A DNA stretch of 64,000 bases from Mycobacterium kyorinense (GCF_001672775.1 NZ_LZKJ01000200.1:119794-183793); one strand, 5' to 3'; numbered from the stretch's first letter, positions 17,357-27,030 are shown. Made by a program: numbers and translations. The notes: generated by a model from the sequence alone, not told the origin.

Positions 17357-18211
17357 TTAGAGCACCAAGCGGACCAGGGCTGCGGTGCGCGCCAGGCCCG
17401 GGAAGGCCGCCGACGTGGAGCGAGGATGCAATGCATGAACGGCGAGCCGGAACATCAACGCGCGCAACAGCATCTGCGGCCATTCCGGCAGGGCGTTCCA
17501 GCGCTCGATGAGCCCGTCGTCGGCCTCCCCCCACGACAACGCGTCGACGACGACGACACCGGCGGCCCACGACGCCGGCCGCCAGTACGGCGTGATGTCG
17601 GTGATGCCGGGCGCGGCGGCACCCGCGAAAAGCACTGTCCCGTAAAGGTCCCCGTGTACGAGCTGGCTGGGGCTTTTGGTCCGCCGCCGCAGCCCGGCGA
17701 GCTGTTGGATCAGCTCGACTGAGCGTGGCCGGTCGGCGGCCGCGGGAGCAACCCGTGCGGCCTGCGGCACCGAGGCTAGCGGCTGTTCTTCCCACGCCGC
17801 CCGGTCGGCCGCGATGAAGACGTCGACATCCGCCCACGGCGCGGTGGGACCCTGAGTGAGAAATCGAGGGCGTTCCAGTTTCCCGGTGGCCTCGTGCAGT
17901 CGCACCGCCGCCGAGACGACTTCGTCATGACGAGGCTCAGGTTTGCCAGCGACGAAAGTGTCTGCCCGCCAGCCGGAGACCACGTAGCGACCATCGGTCG
18001 AACGGACCGGTCGGGCCAGTCGCACGCCGTCGACGAACAGTGTCTCGCGCACCTTGGCCGACCAAGCGGCGCGGGCATGATCGGCAACCAGCGACAGCAC
18101 CACTTCACCGCACCGCCAGCCACCTTCCCAACTGCCACCCAACGGCGCGGGCCGCACTCCGGTCAGACCAAACGCCGCCAATACATGCTCGGGCGGCGGG
18201 TCGACACTCAC
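17357..18211 (-). CDS. Actinobacterial TIGR02569-type conserved protein (Rv3205c-like)
   Basis: A 284-residue conserved actinobacterial protein. The HGDLYGTVLF segment resembles the aminoglycoside-phosphotransferase catalytic loop (HGDxxxxN), but the expected Asn is missing and the DxD metal motif is replaced by ITDITPYWR. It may therefore be an inactive or altered kinase-like fold. It lies 36 nt downstream of moeZ on the same strand. No function is established. Confidence 0.75.
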   Translation of the reverse strand: MSVDPPPEHVLAAFGLTGVRPAPLGGSWEGGWRCGEVVLSLVADHARAAWSAKVRETLFVDGVRLARPVRSTDGRYVVSGWRADTFVAGKPEPRHDEVVSAAVRLHEATGKLERPRFLTQGPTAPWADVDVFIAADRAAWEEQPLASVPQAARVAPAAADRPRSVELIQQLAGLRRRTKSPSQLVHGDLYGTVLFAGAAAPGITDITPYWRPASWAAGVVVVDALSWGEADDGLIERWNALPEWPQMLLRALMFRLAVHALHPRSTSAAFPGLARTAALVRLVL

Positions 18212-18247
18212 ACGCTCAGCCTAATGGCCGTCAGCTGGGCAGACGCG

Positions 18248-19426
18248 TTAGTACATGACCATGTCGGGCTGCATTTGCTGCGCCCAGGCAACGATGCCGC
18301 CCTGCAGATGGACCGCGTCGGCGAAACCCGCCTTTTTCACCGCGGCCAGCGCCTCCGCGGACCGCACACCGGTCTTGCAATACAGCACCGGTAGCCGGTC
18401 CTGGGGCACCTTGGCCAGCCCCTCGCCCGAGTTGATCGACGACTGCGGGATCAACTGCGCGCCGTCGATGTGGTTGATGTCCCACTCCACCGGCTCGCGC
18501 ACATCGATCAAGGCAACCTTTTTGCCGGAATCCATCAACTCGCGCAGTTCGCGCGGCGTGATCGTGGCGTCTGCCGCTGCGTCGGCCGCCTCGTCGGAAA
18601 CCACACCACAGAACGTGTCGTAGTCGATCAACTCGGTGATCTTCGGCGTCGTGGGATCCTTGCGGATCGAGATCGTGCGGTAGCTCATCTCCAACGCGTC
18701 GTAGACCATCAATCGGCCCAGCAACGGTTCGCCGATGCCGGTGATCAGTTTGATCGCCTCGGTGCCCATCACCGAAGCGATCGACGCGCACAGAATGCCT
18801 AGTACACCGCCCTCGGCACACGACGGCACCATGCCGGGAGGCGGCGGCTCGGGATACAAATCGCGGTAGTTGAGGCCGCGTCCGTCGGGCGCATCCTCCC
18901 AAAACACCGAGACTTGGCCTTCGAAGCGGTAGATCGAGCCCCAGACATACGGCTTGTGCGCCAGCACGGCGGCGTCGTTGACCAGATAACGGGTGGCGAA
19001 GTTGTCGGTGCCGTCGAGAATCAGGTCGTATTGCTCGAACAGGCCGACGGCGTTGTCCGGTTCCAATCGCTCTTCGTGCAAGCGCACGTCGACCAGCGGG
19101 TTGATTTCGGTGATCGAGTCGCGCGCCGACTGCGCCTTCGGGCGGCCGATGTCGGACACGCCGTGGATGATTTGGCGCTGCAGGTTGGACTCGTCGACGA
19201 TGTCGAAGTCGACAATGCCGATGGTGCCCACGCCGGCGGCGGCCAGGTACAGCAACGCGGGTGCGCCGAGCCCGCCGGCCCCGATCACCAACACCCGCGC
19301 GTTCTTGAGCCGCTTCTGCCCGTCGACGCCTACGTCGGGAATGATCAGATGACGGCTGTAGCGCGCAACTTCATCGCGCGTCAGTCCGGCGGCCGGTTCA
19401 ACCAGCGGTGGCAACGACGTCGACAC
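18248..19426 (-). CDS. moeZ: MoeZ, adenylyltransferase/sulfurtransferase
   Basis: A 392-residue fusion. The N-terminal E1-like adenylation domain has IGAGGLGAPALLYLAAAG and catalytic-site GTDNFATRYLVND. The C-terminal rhodanese domain has the active loop YCKTGVRSAEA. MoeZ (MoeB1, Rv3206c) activates and sulfurylates ubiquitin-like sulfur carriers such as CysO and MoaD for cysteine and molybdopterin synthesis. The GTG at 19426 gives exactly the H37Rv length and has a GAGGAG site 8 nt upstream; the TTG at 19441 is rejected. Confidence 0.94.
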   Translation of the reverse strand: MSTSLPPLVEPAAGLTRDEVARYSRHLIIPDVGVDGQKRLKNARVLVIGAGGLGAPALLYLAAAGVGTIGIVDFDIVDESNLQRQIIHGVSDIGRPKAQSARDSITEINPLVDVRLHEERLEPDNAVGLFEQYDLILDGTDNFATRYLVNDAAVLAHKPYVWGSIYRFEGQVSVFWEDAPDGRGLNYRDLYPEPPPPGMVPSCAEGGVLGILCASIASVMGTEAIKLITGIGEPLLGRLMVYDALEMSYRTISIRKDPTTPKITELIDYDTFCGVVSDEAADAAADATITPRELRELMDSGKKVALIDVREPVEWDINHIDGAQLIPQSSINSGEGLAKVPQDRLPVLYCKTGVRSAEALAAVKKAGFADAVHLQGGIVAWAQQMQPDMVMY

Positions 19427-19479
19427 CGAATATCTCCTCAACTTTGTCAGCTCTACCCATCACAGCAGTTGCCCGGATC

Positions 19480-19505
19480 AACGGCAAACAGCCGGGGAAC
19501 CTTCC
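19480..19505 (-). promoter_or_regulatory. Possible SigH-type promoter of moeZ
   Basis: On the minus strand GGAAGG (19500-19505), a 16-nt spacer and CGTT (19480-19483) approximate the SigH pattern GGAAY...SGTT. It sits about 54 bp upstream of the moeZ start. Two positions differ from consensus, so this is tentative. Confidence 0.3.
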
Positions 19506-19515
19506 CGACGACCAG

Positions 19516-20550
19516 TCAGGCGATCGGGTACGGCCAGGGATTGAACTGGCACGTCTTCCCGTCAGCCTTGACCCAGTCCGGGTCGAACTTGGCGTCGTCG
19601 TCGTTGGCGGTGGAAAACGTTTGTTGCATCATCACCGGCGCCAACCCACCCTGCTTGTCGCACGGCTCGTGACGCAAATAGCCGATGGCGTGACCTACCT
19701 CGTGGTTGATCACATACTGCCGGTAGGAGCCGACATCACCTTGGAACGGAACCGCTCCGCGCACCCAGCGGGCCTCGTTGATGAACACCCGCTGCTGCCC
19801 AGCGGGACTGAACGACGGGTTGTAGCAAGAGGCCTCCAACGGAATCTCATAGCCGCAGCCCTCGCGTACGGTCATCGGCGAGCTCAGCGAGATCCGGAAG
19901 TCAGGGTTGGTGCCGTCGGATCCGTCGATCCGGATGAAGGCGATCTGCGGATTGTGGGTCCAGCTCTTGGGATTGGCCAACGTCTGGTCGACCATCCGCG
20001 CGAACGCATCGTCGCCGCCGAACGTGGTCGGATCGATCCCGTTTTCGACCTCGACGGTGTACCGGAACACCTTCGCGGTGCCCTGTCCGACCTGAGGCAT
20101 CACCCCGGGAACGACGCGCCAGGTCTTGTCACCGGCCGGAGTGAACGGGCCGCCGTCCGGCAGTACGCCGGTGGGCAGGCTGGCGTCGAATTCGGTCAGC
20201 CCGCGTGGCGGCGCACCGATGATGGCCGTGCCCACCGATCCGATTGTCGGCGGTCCTTGAACCGGCTCCTCCGAAGCGGGCGCCGGCGCGCTGGTCCCGG
20301 TGGCCGTCTGGTAGAGCACCACCGCGGTGAGCGCCGCCAGCACCGGCAGCGCATAGGCGCGCCAACCGTAGGTGGACACGAACCGGCCCAGCCAAGTCTG
20401 TTTGCGCCAGCGGCGCGGCCGGTCTCGATTGGACCGGGTTCGGCCCGAGCCCCAGGCGAGCGGATCCCGCTGAGCACGCAGCGGTTCTCGCCAGTCGTCG
20501 CGGAGCACCGGCACCTGGCCGGTTCCGCGTGGCTCTGGGTCGAAACTCAC
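19516..20550 (-). CDS. DUF3152 membrane-anchored, metalloprotease-like protein (Rv3207c-like)
   Basis: About 344 residues: a basic cytoplasmic N-terminus, one transmembrane helix (ALPVLAALTAVVLYQTATG), a Pro-rich linker and an extracytoplasmic DUF3152 domain. The domain holds a zinc-protease-like HEVGHAIGY motif with a further histidine in LRHEPCDKQG, plus conserved cysteines. Peptidase activity is suggested by the HExxH motif but not established. The start is uncertain: GTG 20550 or ATG 20568. Confidence 0.8.
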   Translation of the reverse strand: MSFDPEPRGTGQVPVLRDDWREPLRAQRDPLAWGSGRTRSNRDRPRRWRKQTWLGRFVSTYGWRAYALPVLAALTAVVLYQTATGTSAPAPASEEPVQGPPTIGSVGTAIIGAPPRGLTEFDASLPTGVLPDGGPFTPAGDKTWRVVPGVMPQVGQGTAKVFRYTVEVENGIDPTTFGGDDAFARMVDQTLANPKSWTHNPQIAFIRIDGSDGTNPDFRISLSSPMTVREGCGYEIPLEASCYNPSFSPAGQQRVFINEARWVRGAVPFQGDVGSYRQYVINHEVGHAIGYLRHEPCDKQGGLAPVMMQQTFSTANDDDAKFDPDWVKADGKTCQFNPWPYPIA

Positions 20551-20749
20551 CGCCCCAGGATCGCACATTCGCTGCTAAGGACGCCGCTAGCTGGGCTCTT
20601 GGCGCGCCCGCAGGCTTGGTACGACGGCTTCCGCGGGGCTTGGAATAGTCAATAACAAACACGCGGCCACCCGGGTAGTAGTGTCTTTGCGATCAGCAGC
20701 GCGCGGCCACGCCGACGGCGCGTGTCCTAAACGATCAGATGAGGACTTG

Positions 20750-21406
20750 ATGAGCGATCTCGCCAACGCGGCCGGAAGGCGGTCGACGGACACCGTCGCC
20801 CCCGCGCGGCGCGGTAACCGGCTGCCTCGCGACGAGCGGCGCGGTCAACTGCTCATCGCTGCCAGTGATGTTTTCGTGTACCGCGGCTATCACGCCGCCG
20901 GCATGGACGAGATCGCCGACCGGGCGGGAGTCAGCAAACCTGTTCTGTACCAACACTTTTCCAGCAAGCTCGAGCTGTATTTGGCGGTGTTGAATCGGCA
21001 CGTCGAGAATTTGGTCTCAGGCGTGCGCCAAGCGCTGCGGACCACGACCGACAACCGGCAACGGTTGCGTTCGGCGGTGCAGGCGTTCTTCGACTTCATC
21101 GAGCACGATGGCCAGGGCTACCGGCTGATCTTCGAGAACGACAACGTCACCGAGCCGCAGGTGGCCGCGCAGGTACGGGTGGCCACCGAATCGTGCATCG
21201 ACGCCGTGTTCGACCTCATCAGCGCCGACTCGGGGTTGGACCCGCACCGGGCCCGGATGATCGCCGTCGGCCTGGTCGGGATCAGCGTCGACTGCGCCAG
21301 GTACTGGCTGGACACCGATCGGCCGATCTCCAAGGAGGACGCGGTGGACGGCACCGTGCAGTTCGCCTGGGGCGGCCTCTCGCACGTGCCGCTTACCCGC
21401 TCGTAG
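20750..21406 (+). CDS. TetR-family transcriptional regulator (Rv3208-like)
   Basis: A 218-residue regulator. The N-terminal helix-turn-helix reads AASDVFVYRGYHAAGMDEIA...GVSKPVLYQHFSSK, the classical TetR DNA-binding domain. The C-terminal ligand-binding domain is of the type found in Rv3208. The ATG at 20750 has GAGGAC upstream and gives the family length. The gene is divergent from the DUF3152 gene and overlaps the convergent TB9.4 gene by 14 bp. The ligand is unknown. Confidence 0.9.
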   Translation: MSDLANAAGRRSTDTVAPARRGNRLPRDERRGQLLIAASDVFVYRGYHAAGMDEIADRAGVSKPVLYQHFSSKLELYLAVLNRHVENLVSGVRQALRTTTDNRQRLRSAVQAFFDFIEHDGQGYRLIFENDNVTEPQVAAQVRVATESCIDAVFDLISADSGLDPHRARMIAVGLVGISVDCARYWLDTDRPISKEDAVDGTVQFAWGGLSHVPLTRS

Positions 21407-21641
21407 CCGAAGCCGATCCGATTCCGAAGCCCACGCGGCGCGCGTCGGCAACCCCGATTTCGACATAGGCGATCTTGGCCGCCTGGATCAGGAAGCGACG
21501 CCCCTTGTCGTCCGTCAGGCTCAGCACTTGCGAGTTCTGCCCGAGCGCGGCGGTGACCAGTTCTTCGACTTCGCCGGGCGCCTGTGCGCTGGTGAAGACC
21601 AGCTCGCGCGGGCTGTCCGTGACACCGATCTTGACCTCCAC
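21393..21641 (-). CDS. DUF3107 family small protein TB9.4 (Rv3208A-like)
   Basis: An 82-residue protein of the actinobacterial DUF3107 family. The GTG at 21641 begins VEVKIGVTDSPRELVF and has GGAAGGGG upstream; a longer in-frame start at 21797 has no family support. M. tuberculosis TB9.4 is an antigen of unknown biochemical role. The 3' end overlaps the TetR gene on the other strand by 14 bp. Confidence 0.85.
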   Translation of the reverse strand: MEVKIGVTDSPRELVFTSAQAPGEVEELVTAALGQNSQVLSLTDDKGRRFLIQAAKIAYVEIGVADARRVGFGIGSASATSG

Positions 21642-21832
21642 GCTGGCCCCTTCCGTTGTAAGCGTTCTCCAGCAGGCTAGTAGACGTACCGCCGCGGCCG
21701 TGAAAGCCGGTCCGCGCCAAGCCTTCGCGCGCACGGCGACAACGGGTCGTCGTCGCCAAATCGTGACCAACACGCCCACCCGCGGAGCGATCCACATCAG
21801 GTCACATCGATAACATCTGCAACATCAGCACC

Positions 21833-22480
21833 ATGCAACACCTGGACAGCGACATCCAGGATTACCCAGATGACGAGGTCTACGCGACCTACCCGGACGA
21901 CGACTGGGTCGGGCCGGTCGACGAACGCTGGCGGCCGATCGCGGCCGTCGCCGGCATCGTGTTCGTGCTTGCCGTGATCGCCACCGTGATCATCCTCAAC
22001 GGCGGCGACAGCGCCTCGACGACGGCCACGGTCGTGCCGCCGACCCGCACGGTGATCGCCACCCCGCGCCCAGCGCCGCCGCCCACCGCGTCGCTACCGC
22101 CGGAAACCGTGACGACGGTGACGCCGGCCCCGCGGCAATCCAGCCCGGCGGAATCGCCGACGGCAGCACCGCCACCGCCCGAAGCGGCCCCGCCGGCCCC
22201 GCAGCTGGATCCGAACACCGTCGTGTACCGGGTGAACGGGACCAAGGGGTTCCTGGACCTGGTGACTGTCGTCTACACCGACGGCCAAGGCGCGCCCCAA
22301 ACCGACGTGAACGTATCGCTGCCCTGGTCGAAGACGGTGGTGCTGGCCCCGGGCGTGCAGACTAAGTCCGTCGTGGCGACCAGCCTCACCGGCCGGCTCA
22401 GCTGCGCGATCACCAACGCCGACGGTCAAACCATCATGGCGTCGACCACCAGCACGATCATCGCGACCTGCACCCGCTAA
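21833..22480 (+). CDS. Membrane-anchored Thr/Pro-rich protein, MmpS-like C-terminus (Rv3209-like)
   Basis: A 215-residue protein. It has an acidic cytoplasmic N-terminus (DYPDDEVYATYPDDDW), one transmembrane helix (IAAVAGIVFVLAVIATVIIL), a long Pro/Thr/Ala linker, and an extracytoplasmic beta-rich domain (VVYRVNGTKGFLDLVTVVY) resembling MmpS-type accessory proteins. No MmpL gene is adjacent. Function unknown. Confidence 0.78.
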   Translation: MQHLDSDIQDYPDDEVYATYPDDDWVGPVDERWRPIAAVAGIVFVLAVIATVIILNGGDSASTTATVVPPTRTVIATPRPAPPPTASLPPETVTTVTPAPRQSSPAESPTAAPPPPEAAPPAPQLDPNTVVYRVNGTKGFLDLVTVVYTDGQGAPQTDVNVSLPWSKTVVLAPGVQTKSVVATSLTGRLSCAITNADGQTIMASTTSTIIATCTR

Positions 22481-22487
22481 ACAGCCC

Positions 22488-23183
22488 TTAGGCCAGGCCC
22501 AGTTCGCGCATCCGTTGGTCGTGGGTTTGCTGCAGCCGGTCGAAAAACCCGGTCAGCTGGGTGAGGCCGTCGGTTCCGGAGACCACCAGATCGACCAGCT
22601 CGTCGTGGTCGGCCAGCACGTACTGGGCCTGGGTGATGGCTTCACCGAGCAGCCGGCGTGACCATAGCGCCAGCCGGCTGCGCTGTCTGGCGCTGGTCGT
22701 CACCGCGGCGCGCACCTCGGCGACCACGAACTGGGAGTGCCCGGTCTCTGACAGCGTCGCGCGCACGACGTCGGCCACCTCGTCGGGCAGCCCGCCCGCG
22801 ATCTCCAGATACAGGTCGGCGGCCAGGGCATCGCCGACGTAGGTCTTCACCAGCGCTTCCAGCCAGGTACTCGGCGTGGTCAGCCGGTGGTAATCATCAA
22901 GCGCCGAAGCGTATTTCGACATCGCCGGCACTACGTCGACACCACGGCTCTCCAGAGCGTCGCGCAGTAGCTCGTAGTGCCCCATCTCCGCGGCGGCCAT
23001 GCGCGCCATCGAAATGCGGCCGCGCAGATCAGGCGCCATCCGTGCTTCGTCGGTGAGCCGGTAAAACGCCGCAACCTCGCCGTAGGCCAACAGCGCAAAC
23101 AACTCGTTGACGCCGGGGTGGTCCGCGGGCAGCCGTGGGGTGGGCGGATCGTCCAACTCATCGGCGCGCGAAGGCGAAGTCAT
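22488..23183 (-). CDS. Ferritin-like fold protein (Rv3210c-like)
   Basis: A 231-residue, mostly helical protein with ferritin-like segments: LLAYGEVAAFYRLTDEA, MARMAAAEMGHYELL and GDALAADLYLEIA. Glu and His residues such as E..GHYE are placed as expected for di-iron ligands, resembling MiaE-type hydroxylases. Substrate unknown. It is convergent with the MmpS-like gene and divergent from rhlE. Confidence 0.75.
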   Translation of the reverse strand: MTSPSRADELDDPPTPRLPADHPGVNELFALLAYGEVAAFYRLTDEARMAPDLRGRISMARMAAAEMGHYELLRDALESRGVDVVPAMSKYASALDDYHRLTTPSTWLEALVKTYVGDALAADLYLEIAGGLPDEVADVVRATLSETGHSQFVVAEVRAAVTTSARQRSRLALWSRRLLGEAITQAQYVLADHDELVDLVVSGTDGLTQLTGFFDRLQQTHDQRMRELGLA

Positions 23184-23476
23184 GGCAACACTCTATGCGC
23201 GCCAGCGATCACCACGAATGCAGCCGGTGGCGACCCGCGATGCCCGGCCTCGTCGCGCGGCCGGGCCAAGATCTCATGGCGCAACCGCCGACCAGGTATG
23301 ATCGAGGAAGGTGGTGGCTGTAGACCCTTACCGCTATTGCCGGCGAAATGTGCGTGCACGCCGTTAGCCCGCCTAGTTGAGCGCAGGGCTCCGCGAATCG
23401 GCAACGTATTCGGCAGTTTGGATCGTGCGCGCGTGGACCGCGACGAACTGACCGAAAATGCAACATTGAAAGGCAT
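23184..23476. other. Divergent intergenic region with long rhlE leader
   Basis: A 293-bp region between Rv3210c-like and rhlE. A -10-like TATGAT lies at 23297-23302 on the plus strand with no good -35. If used, it would give an rhlE leader of about 170 nt, which is common for RNA helicase genes with post-transcriptional control. No ORF with coding character is seen. Confidence 0.4.
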
Positions 23477-24994
23477 ATGCGCGCACGCATGACTCCGCTT
23501 ATCACCCCAACCCGAACCCCGCCCCCATCCACATTTGCCGAACTCGGCGTCCGCGACGAAATCGTGCGCGCACTGACCGAACAGGGCATCGAGCGTCCGT
23601 TTGCCATCCAGGAGCTCACGCTTCCCCTGGCGCTTGCCGGAGATGACCTGATCGGCCAGGCCCGCACCGGCATGGGCAAGACCTTCGCATTCGGCGTGCC
23701 GCTGTTGCAGCGGATCACGACCAGCGAGCCGGCGCTGACCGGCATCCCCCGCGCGCTGGTCGTGGTGCCCACCCGCGAGCTGTGTCTGCAGGTATCGGGC
23801 GACCTGGCCACCGCGGCCAAGCACTTACACGCCGACAATGACCGGCCGTTGTCGGTGGTGTCGATCTACGGCGGACGGCCCTACGAACCACAGATTGAGG
23901 CGCTGCGCGCCGGCGCCGACGTCGTGGTGGGCACCCCCGGCCGGTTACTGGACCTGGCCCAGCAGGGCCACCTGCAACTGGGTGGCCTGGCCGTGTTGGT
24001 GCTCGACGAAGCCGACGAGATGCTGGACCTGGGCTTTCTGCCGGACATCGAGCGCATCCTGCGGCAGATCCCCGACGAGCGGCAGGCCATGCTGTTCTCG
24101 GCGACCATGCCCGATCCCATCATCACGCTGGCCCGCACCTTCATGAACCAGCCGACCCACATCCGGGCCGAGGCGCCGCACTCGTCAGCGGTGCACGACG
24201 CCACCGAGCAGTTCGTCTACCGCGCCCACGCGCTGGACAAGGTCGAACTGGTCAGCCGGATCCTGCAGGCCCGCGACCGCGGCGCCACGATGATCTTCAC
24301 TCGCACCAAGCGCACCGCCCAGAAGGTGTCCGACGAGCTGGCCGAACGTGGTTTCGCGGTCGGCGCGGTGCACGGCGATCTTGGTCAAGTGGCCCGCGAG
24401 AAAGCGCTCAAGTCGTTTCGGGCCGGGGATATCGACGTGTTGGTCGCCACCGACGTCGCTGCCCGCGGCATCGACATCGACGACGTCACCCACGTCATCA
24501 ATTACCAATGTCCCGACGACGAGAAGACCTACGTGCACCGCATCGGCCGGACCGGCCGGGCCGGCCGCACCGGCGTAGCCGTCACCCTGGTCGACTGGGA
24601 CGAGTTGGCCCGCTGGACGATGATCGACAAAGCGCTGGGGCTGGGCTGCCCGGATCCGGCGGAGACCTACTCCAGCTCGCCGCACCTCTACACCGAACTG
24701 GGCATCCCGACCGAGGCCCGCGGCAAGGTCGGCGCGCCGCGGAAGTCCCCGGTCAAACGCGCTCCCTCGAGCGACGGCGACGCCCAACGACCACGCAAGA
24801 GCACACGGTCGCGGCGACGCACGCGCGGCGGCAAGCCGGCGACGGGGCATCCCGACGGTGGTGCCGCCACCAACGGCGACGCCCCGGCCGAAACGCCGGC
24901 CGGCGCCTCGGCCGGCGAGAGCACGCATAACGGTCGCCGCCGTCGCCGCAGACGGCCTCGTAAAGCGGCGGAGGTCGCCGCGAATACCAACTGA
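23477..24994 (+). CDS. rhlE: DEAD-box ATP-dependent RNA helicase RhlE
   Basis: A 505-residue DEAD-box helicase with Q motif FAIQELTLPLALAG, Walker A ARTGMGKTF, DEAD box VLDEADEM, SAT, and motif VI HRIGRTGRAGR. A C-terminal basic, low-complexity tail (RRRRRRPRKA) probably binds RNA. In mycobacteria RhlE takes part in RNA unwinding and the degradosome. A GAAAGG site lies 5 nt before ATG 23477; an ATG at 23489 is an alternative. Confidence 0.93.
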   Translation: MRARMTPLITPTRTPPPSTFAELGVRDEIVRALTEQGIERPFAIQELTLPLALAGDDLIGQARTGMGKTFAFGVPLLQRITTSEPALTGIPRALVVVPTRELCLQVSGDLATAAKHLHADNDRPLSVVSIYGGRPYEPQIEALRAGADVVVGTPGRLLDLAQQGHLQLGGLAVLVLDEADEMLDLGFLPDIERILRQIPDERQAMLFSATMPDPIITLARTFMNQPTHIRAEAPHSSAVHDATEQFVYRAHALDKVELVSRILQARDRGATMIFTRTKRTAQKVSDELAERGFAVGAVHGDLGQVAREKALKSFRAGDIDVLVATDVAARGIDIDDVTHVINYQCPDDEKTYVHRIGRTGRAGRTGVAVTLVDWDELARWTMIDKALGLGCPDPAETYSSSPHLYTELGIPTEARGKVGAPRKSPVKRAPSSDGDAQRPRKSTRSRRRTRGGKPATGHPDGGAATNGDAPAETPAGASAGESTHNGRRRRRRRPRKAAEVAANTN

Positions 24995-25015
24995 GTCGGC
25001 GCCACCGGCCACGCC

Positions 25016-26233
25016 ATGGTCAAACCCGAACGACGTACCAGGGCCGACATGGTGGCCGCAGCGGTGATCGTGGTGGTGATCGCCGTCGTCGCGGCGCTGA
25101 TCTGGTGGACCAGCGACGCCCGGGCAACCAACAGCAAACCCGCGGCGGTGCCGGCGCCCACTCCCCGTTCGGCTACCGAGGTGCCCGCAACCCTTACGCA
25201 GCTGTGGACCGCCCCCAGTGCGGCAACCACCGCACCGGTGGTGGTCGGCGGAACGGTCGTCACCGGTGATGCCCGCGCAGTCACCGGCCACGATCCAGCC
25301 AGCGGTGAGGTGCGCTGGAGTTATGCCCGAGGCACCGATTTGTGCGCAGTGTCCTGGGTCTACCGCTATGCGGTCGCGGTTTATCGCGACGGCCGGGGCT
25401 GCGGCCAGGTCAGTGCCATCGACGGATCGACCGGCCAGCGCGGCCCCGCCCGCAGCAGCTACGCCGACAAGCAGGTGCACGTGTCGTCGGACGGGACGAC
25501 GGTGTTGTCGGTCGGTGACACTCGGCTTGAACTTTGGCGCTCGGACCTGGTCCGGATGCTGTCCTACGGCGAGATCGATGCTCGCGTCAAACCGTCGTCA
25601 CAAGGGCTGCACACCGGCTGCACGTTGACCTCGGCGGCGGCCAGTTCGTCGGCGGCGTCGGTGCTCGAGGCGTGCCCGGGTCAGGCTGATCTGCGGCTGA
25701 CGTTGTTGCGTCCCAGCAAGGAAGAGGACGAACCCGAGCAACGGTATGTCCCCGAGCCGGGCGTCGGCGCTGGCTCCGGTGCGCGGGTGCTGGCGGTGTC
25801 GGAGACCAGCACCCTGGTATATCTGCCCACCCCGCAACCCAGAGTCGAGGTGGTCGACGAAACCGGCACGACGGTTTCCAGCACGCTGCTGCCCAAGCAG
25901 CCGTGGCCGGCAAGTGCAGTCTCAAAGCCCGGCAACCTGGTCACCTGGTGGACCGGCGATGCGGTGCTGGTGTTCGACGCGGCCACGTTGAGCTACCGCT
26001 ACACCATCGAGGCGGCGGGGCCGGCTGTGCCGCTCGGGCCGGCGACGATCATGGCGGGCCGGTTGCTGGTCCCGGTTACCGGTGGGATCGGTGTCTACGA
26101 CCCGGCCACCGGCGCCGGCGACCGCGTGCTGCCGGTGAACCGGACGCCGATTCCGTCGCCGGTGATCCCCGCTGTGCTGGGTTCGCAGATTGTCGAGCAG
26201 CGCGGCGATACGGTCGTGGCGCTAGGGGGCTAG
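25016..26233 (+). CDS. Membrane-anchored beta-propeller-like protein (Rv3212-like)
   Basis: A 405-residue protein with an N-terminal transmembrane segment (VIVVVIAVVAALIWW) and a large extracytoplasmic domain with PQQ-like propeller repeats (DPASGEVRWSYARG, DGSTGQRGP, YDPATGAGDR). It follows rhlE after 21 nt. It may be a lipoprotein-like scaffold of the envelope, but no biochemical role is known. Confidence 0.8.
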   Translation: MVKPERRTRADMVAAAVIVVVIAVVAALIWWTSDARATNSKPAAVPAPTPRSATEVPATLTQLWTAPSAATTAPVVVGGTVVTGDARAVTGHDPASGEVRWSYARGTDLCAVSWVYRYAVAVYRDGRGCGQVSAIDGSTGQRGPARSSYADKQVHVSSDGTTVLSVGDTRLELWRSDLVRMLSYGEIDARVKPSSQGLHTGCTLTSAAASSSAASVLEACPGQADLRLTLLRPSKEEDEPEQRYVPEPGVGAGSGARVLAVSETSTLVYLPTPQPRVEVVDETGTTVSSTLLPKQPWPASAVSKPGNLVTWWTGDAVLVFDAATLSYRYTIEAAGPAVPLGPATIMAGRLLVPVTGGIGVYDPATGAGDRVLPVNRTPIPSPVIPAVLGSQIVEQRGDTVVALGG

Positions 26234-26235
26234 CG

Positions 26236-27030
26236 CTACATTTCCACGCTGAAACTTGGCAGCGGCTTGCCCGACTTCCAGTGCTTGAGCAGCGCCTGCG
26301 CCAGGTCACGGTAAGCGGTGGCGCCCTTGTTTTTGCGAGCGGCCATCACCGACGACCCCGACGCGCTGGCCTCGGCGAAACGAACCGTGCGTGGGATGGG
26401 CGGCGCCAGTACCGGCAGGTCGTAGCGGTCGGCGACGTCGAGCAGCACGTCGCGGGTGTGGGTGGTGCGCGGGTCATACAGCGTCGGCAGCGCGCCCAGT
26501 AACCGGAGCTTCGGGTTGGTGATCTGCTGGACGTCGGCGACCGTCCGCAGGAACTGGCCGACGCCGCGATGAGCCAGCGTCTCGCACTGCAGCGGAACCA
26601 TGACCTCGTCGGCGGCCGTCAGTCCGTTCAGCGTGAGCACCCCCAACGAGGGCGGGCAGTCGATGACGACCACGTCGAACTCGTCGCTGAGCTTGTCGAG
26701 CGCGCGTTTGAGCGCGTACTCGCGGCCGGCCCGCATCAGCAGCATCGCCTCGGCACCGGCCAGATCGATGTTGGCCGGCAGCAGCGTCATGCCTTCGGCG
26801 GTGGCGACCAGCGCGGCGCTGGGTTCCACCTCGCCGAGCAGCACCTCATGCACGGAGACCGGCAGCTTGTCCGGATCTTGGCCGAGTGAAAAGGTCAGAC
26901 AGCCCTGCGGGTCGAGATCGACCAGCAGCACTCGCTGTCCACTGTCCGCCAGCGCGGCTCCCAGCGAGGCCACCGTGGTCGTCTTGGCGACCCCGCCCTT
27001 CTGGTTGGCTACCGCCAATACCCGAGTCAT
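26236..27030 (-). CDS. ParA/Soj-like ATPase (Rv3213c-like)
   Basis: A 264-residue MinD/ParA-family ATPase. The deviant Walker A KGGVAKTTT starts at residue 11, and the switch regions DLDPQG and VVIDCPPSLGVL follow. No parB is adjacent, so it is an orphan ParA and not the chromosomal partition ATPase. The ATG at 27030 (MTRVLAVANQ) is the family start; an upstream in-frame ATG at 27120 is rejected. It is convergent with the Rv3212-like gene, separated by 2 nt. Confidence 0.88.
   Translation of the reverse strand: MTRVLAVANQKGGVAKTTTVASLGAALADSGQRVLLVDLDPQGCLTFSLGQDPDKLPVSVHEVLLGEVEPSAALVATAEGMTLLPANIDLAGAEAMLLMRAGREYALKRALDKLSDEFDVVVIDCPPSLGVLTLNGLTAADEVMVPLQCETLAHRGVGQFLRTVADVQQITNPKLRLLGALPTLYDPRTTHTRDVLLDVADRYDLPVLAPPIPRTVRFAEASASGSSVMAARKNKGATAYRDLAQALLKHWKSGKPLPSFSVEM

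Noticed and set aside
23184..23476. Riboswitch or small RNA upstream of rhlE
   Set aside because: No conserved aptamer motif recognised; only a -10-like element is visible.
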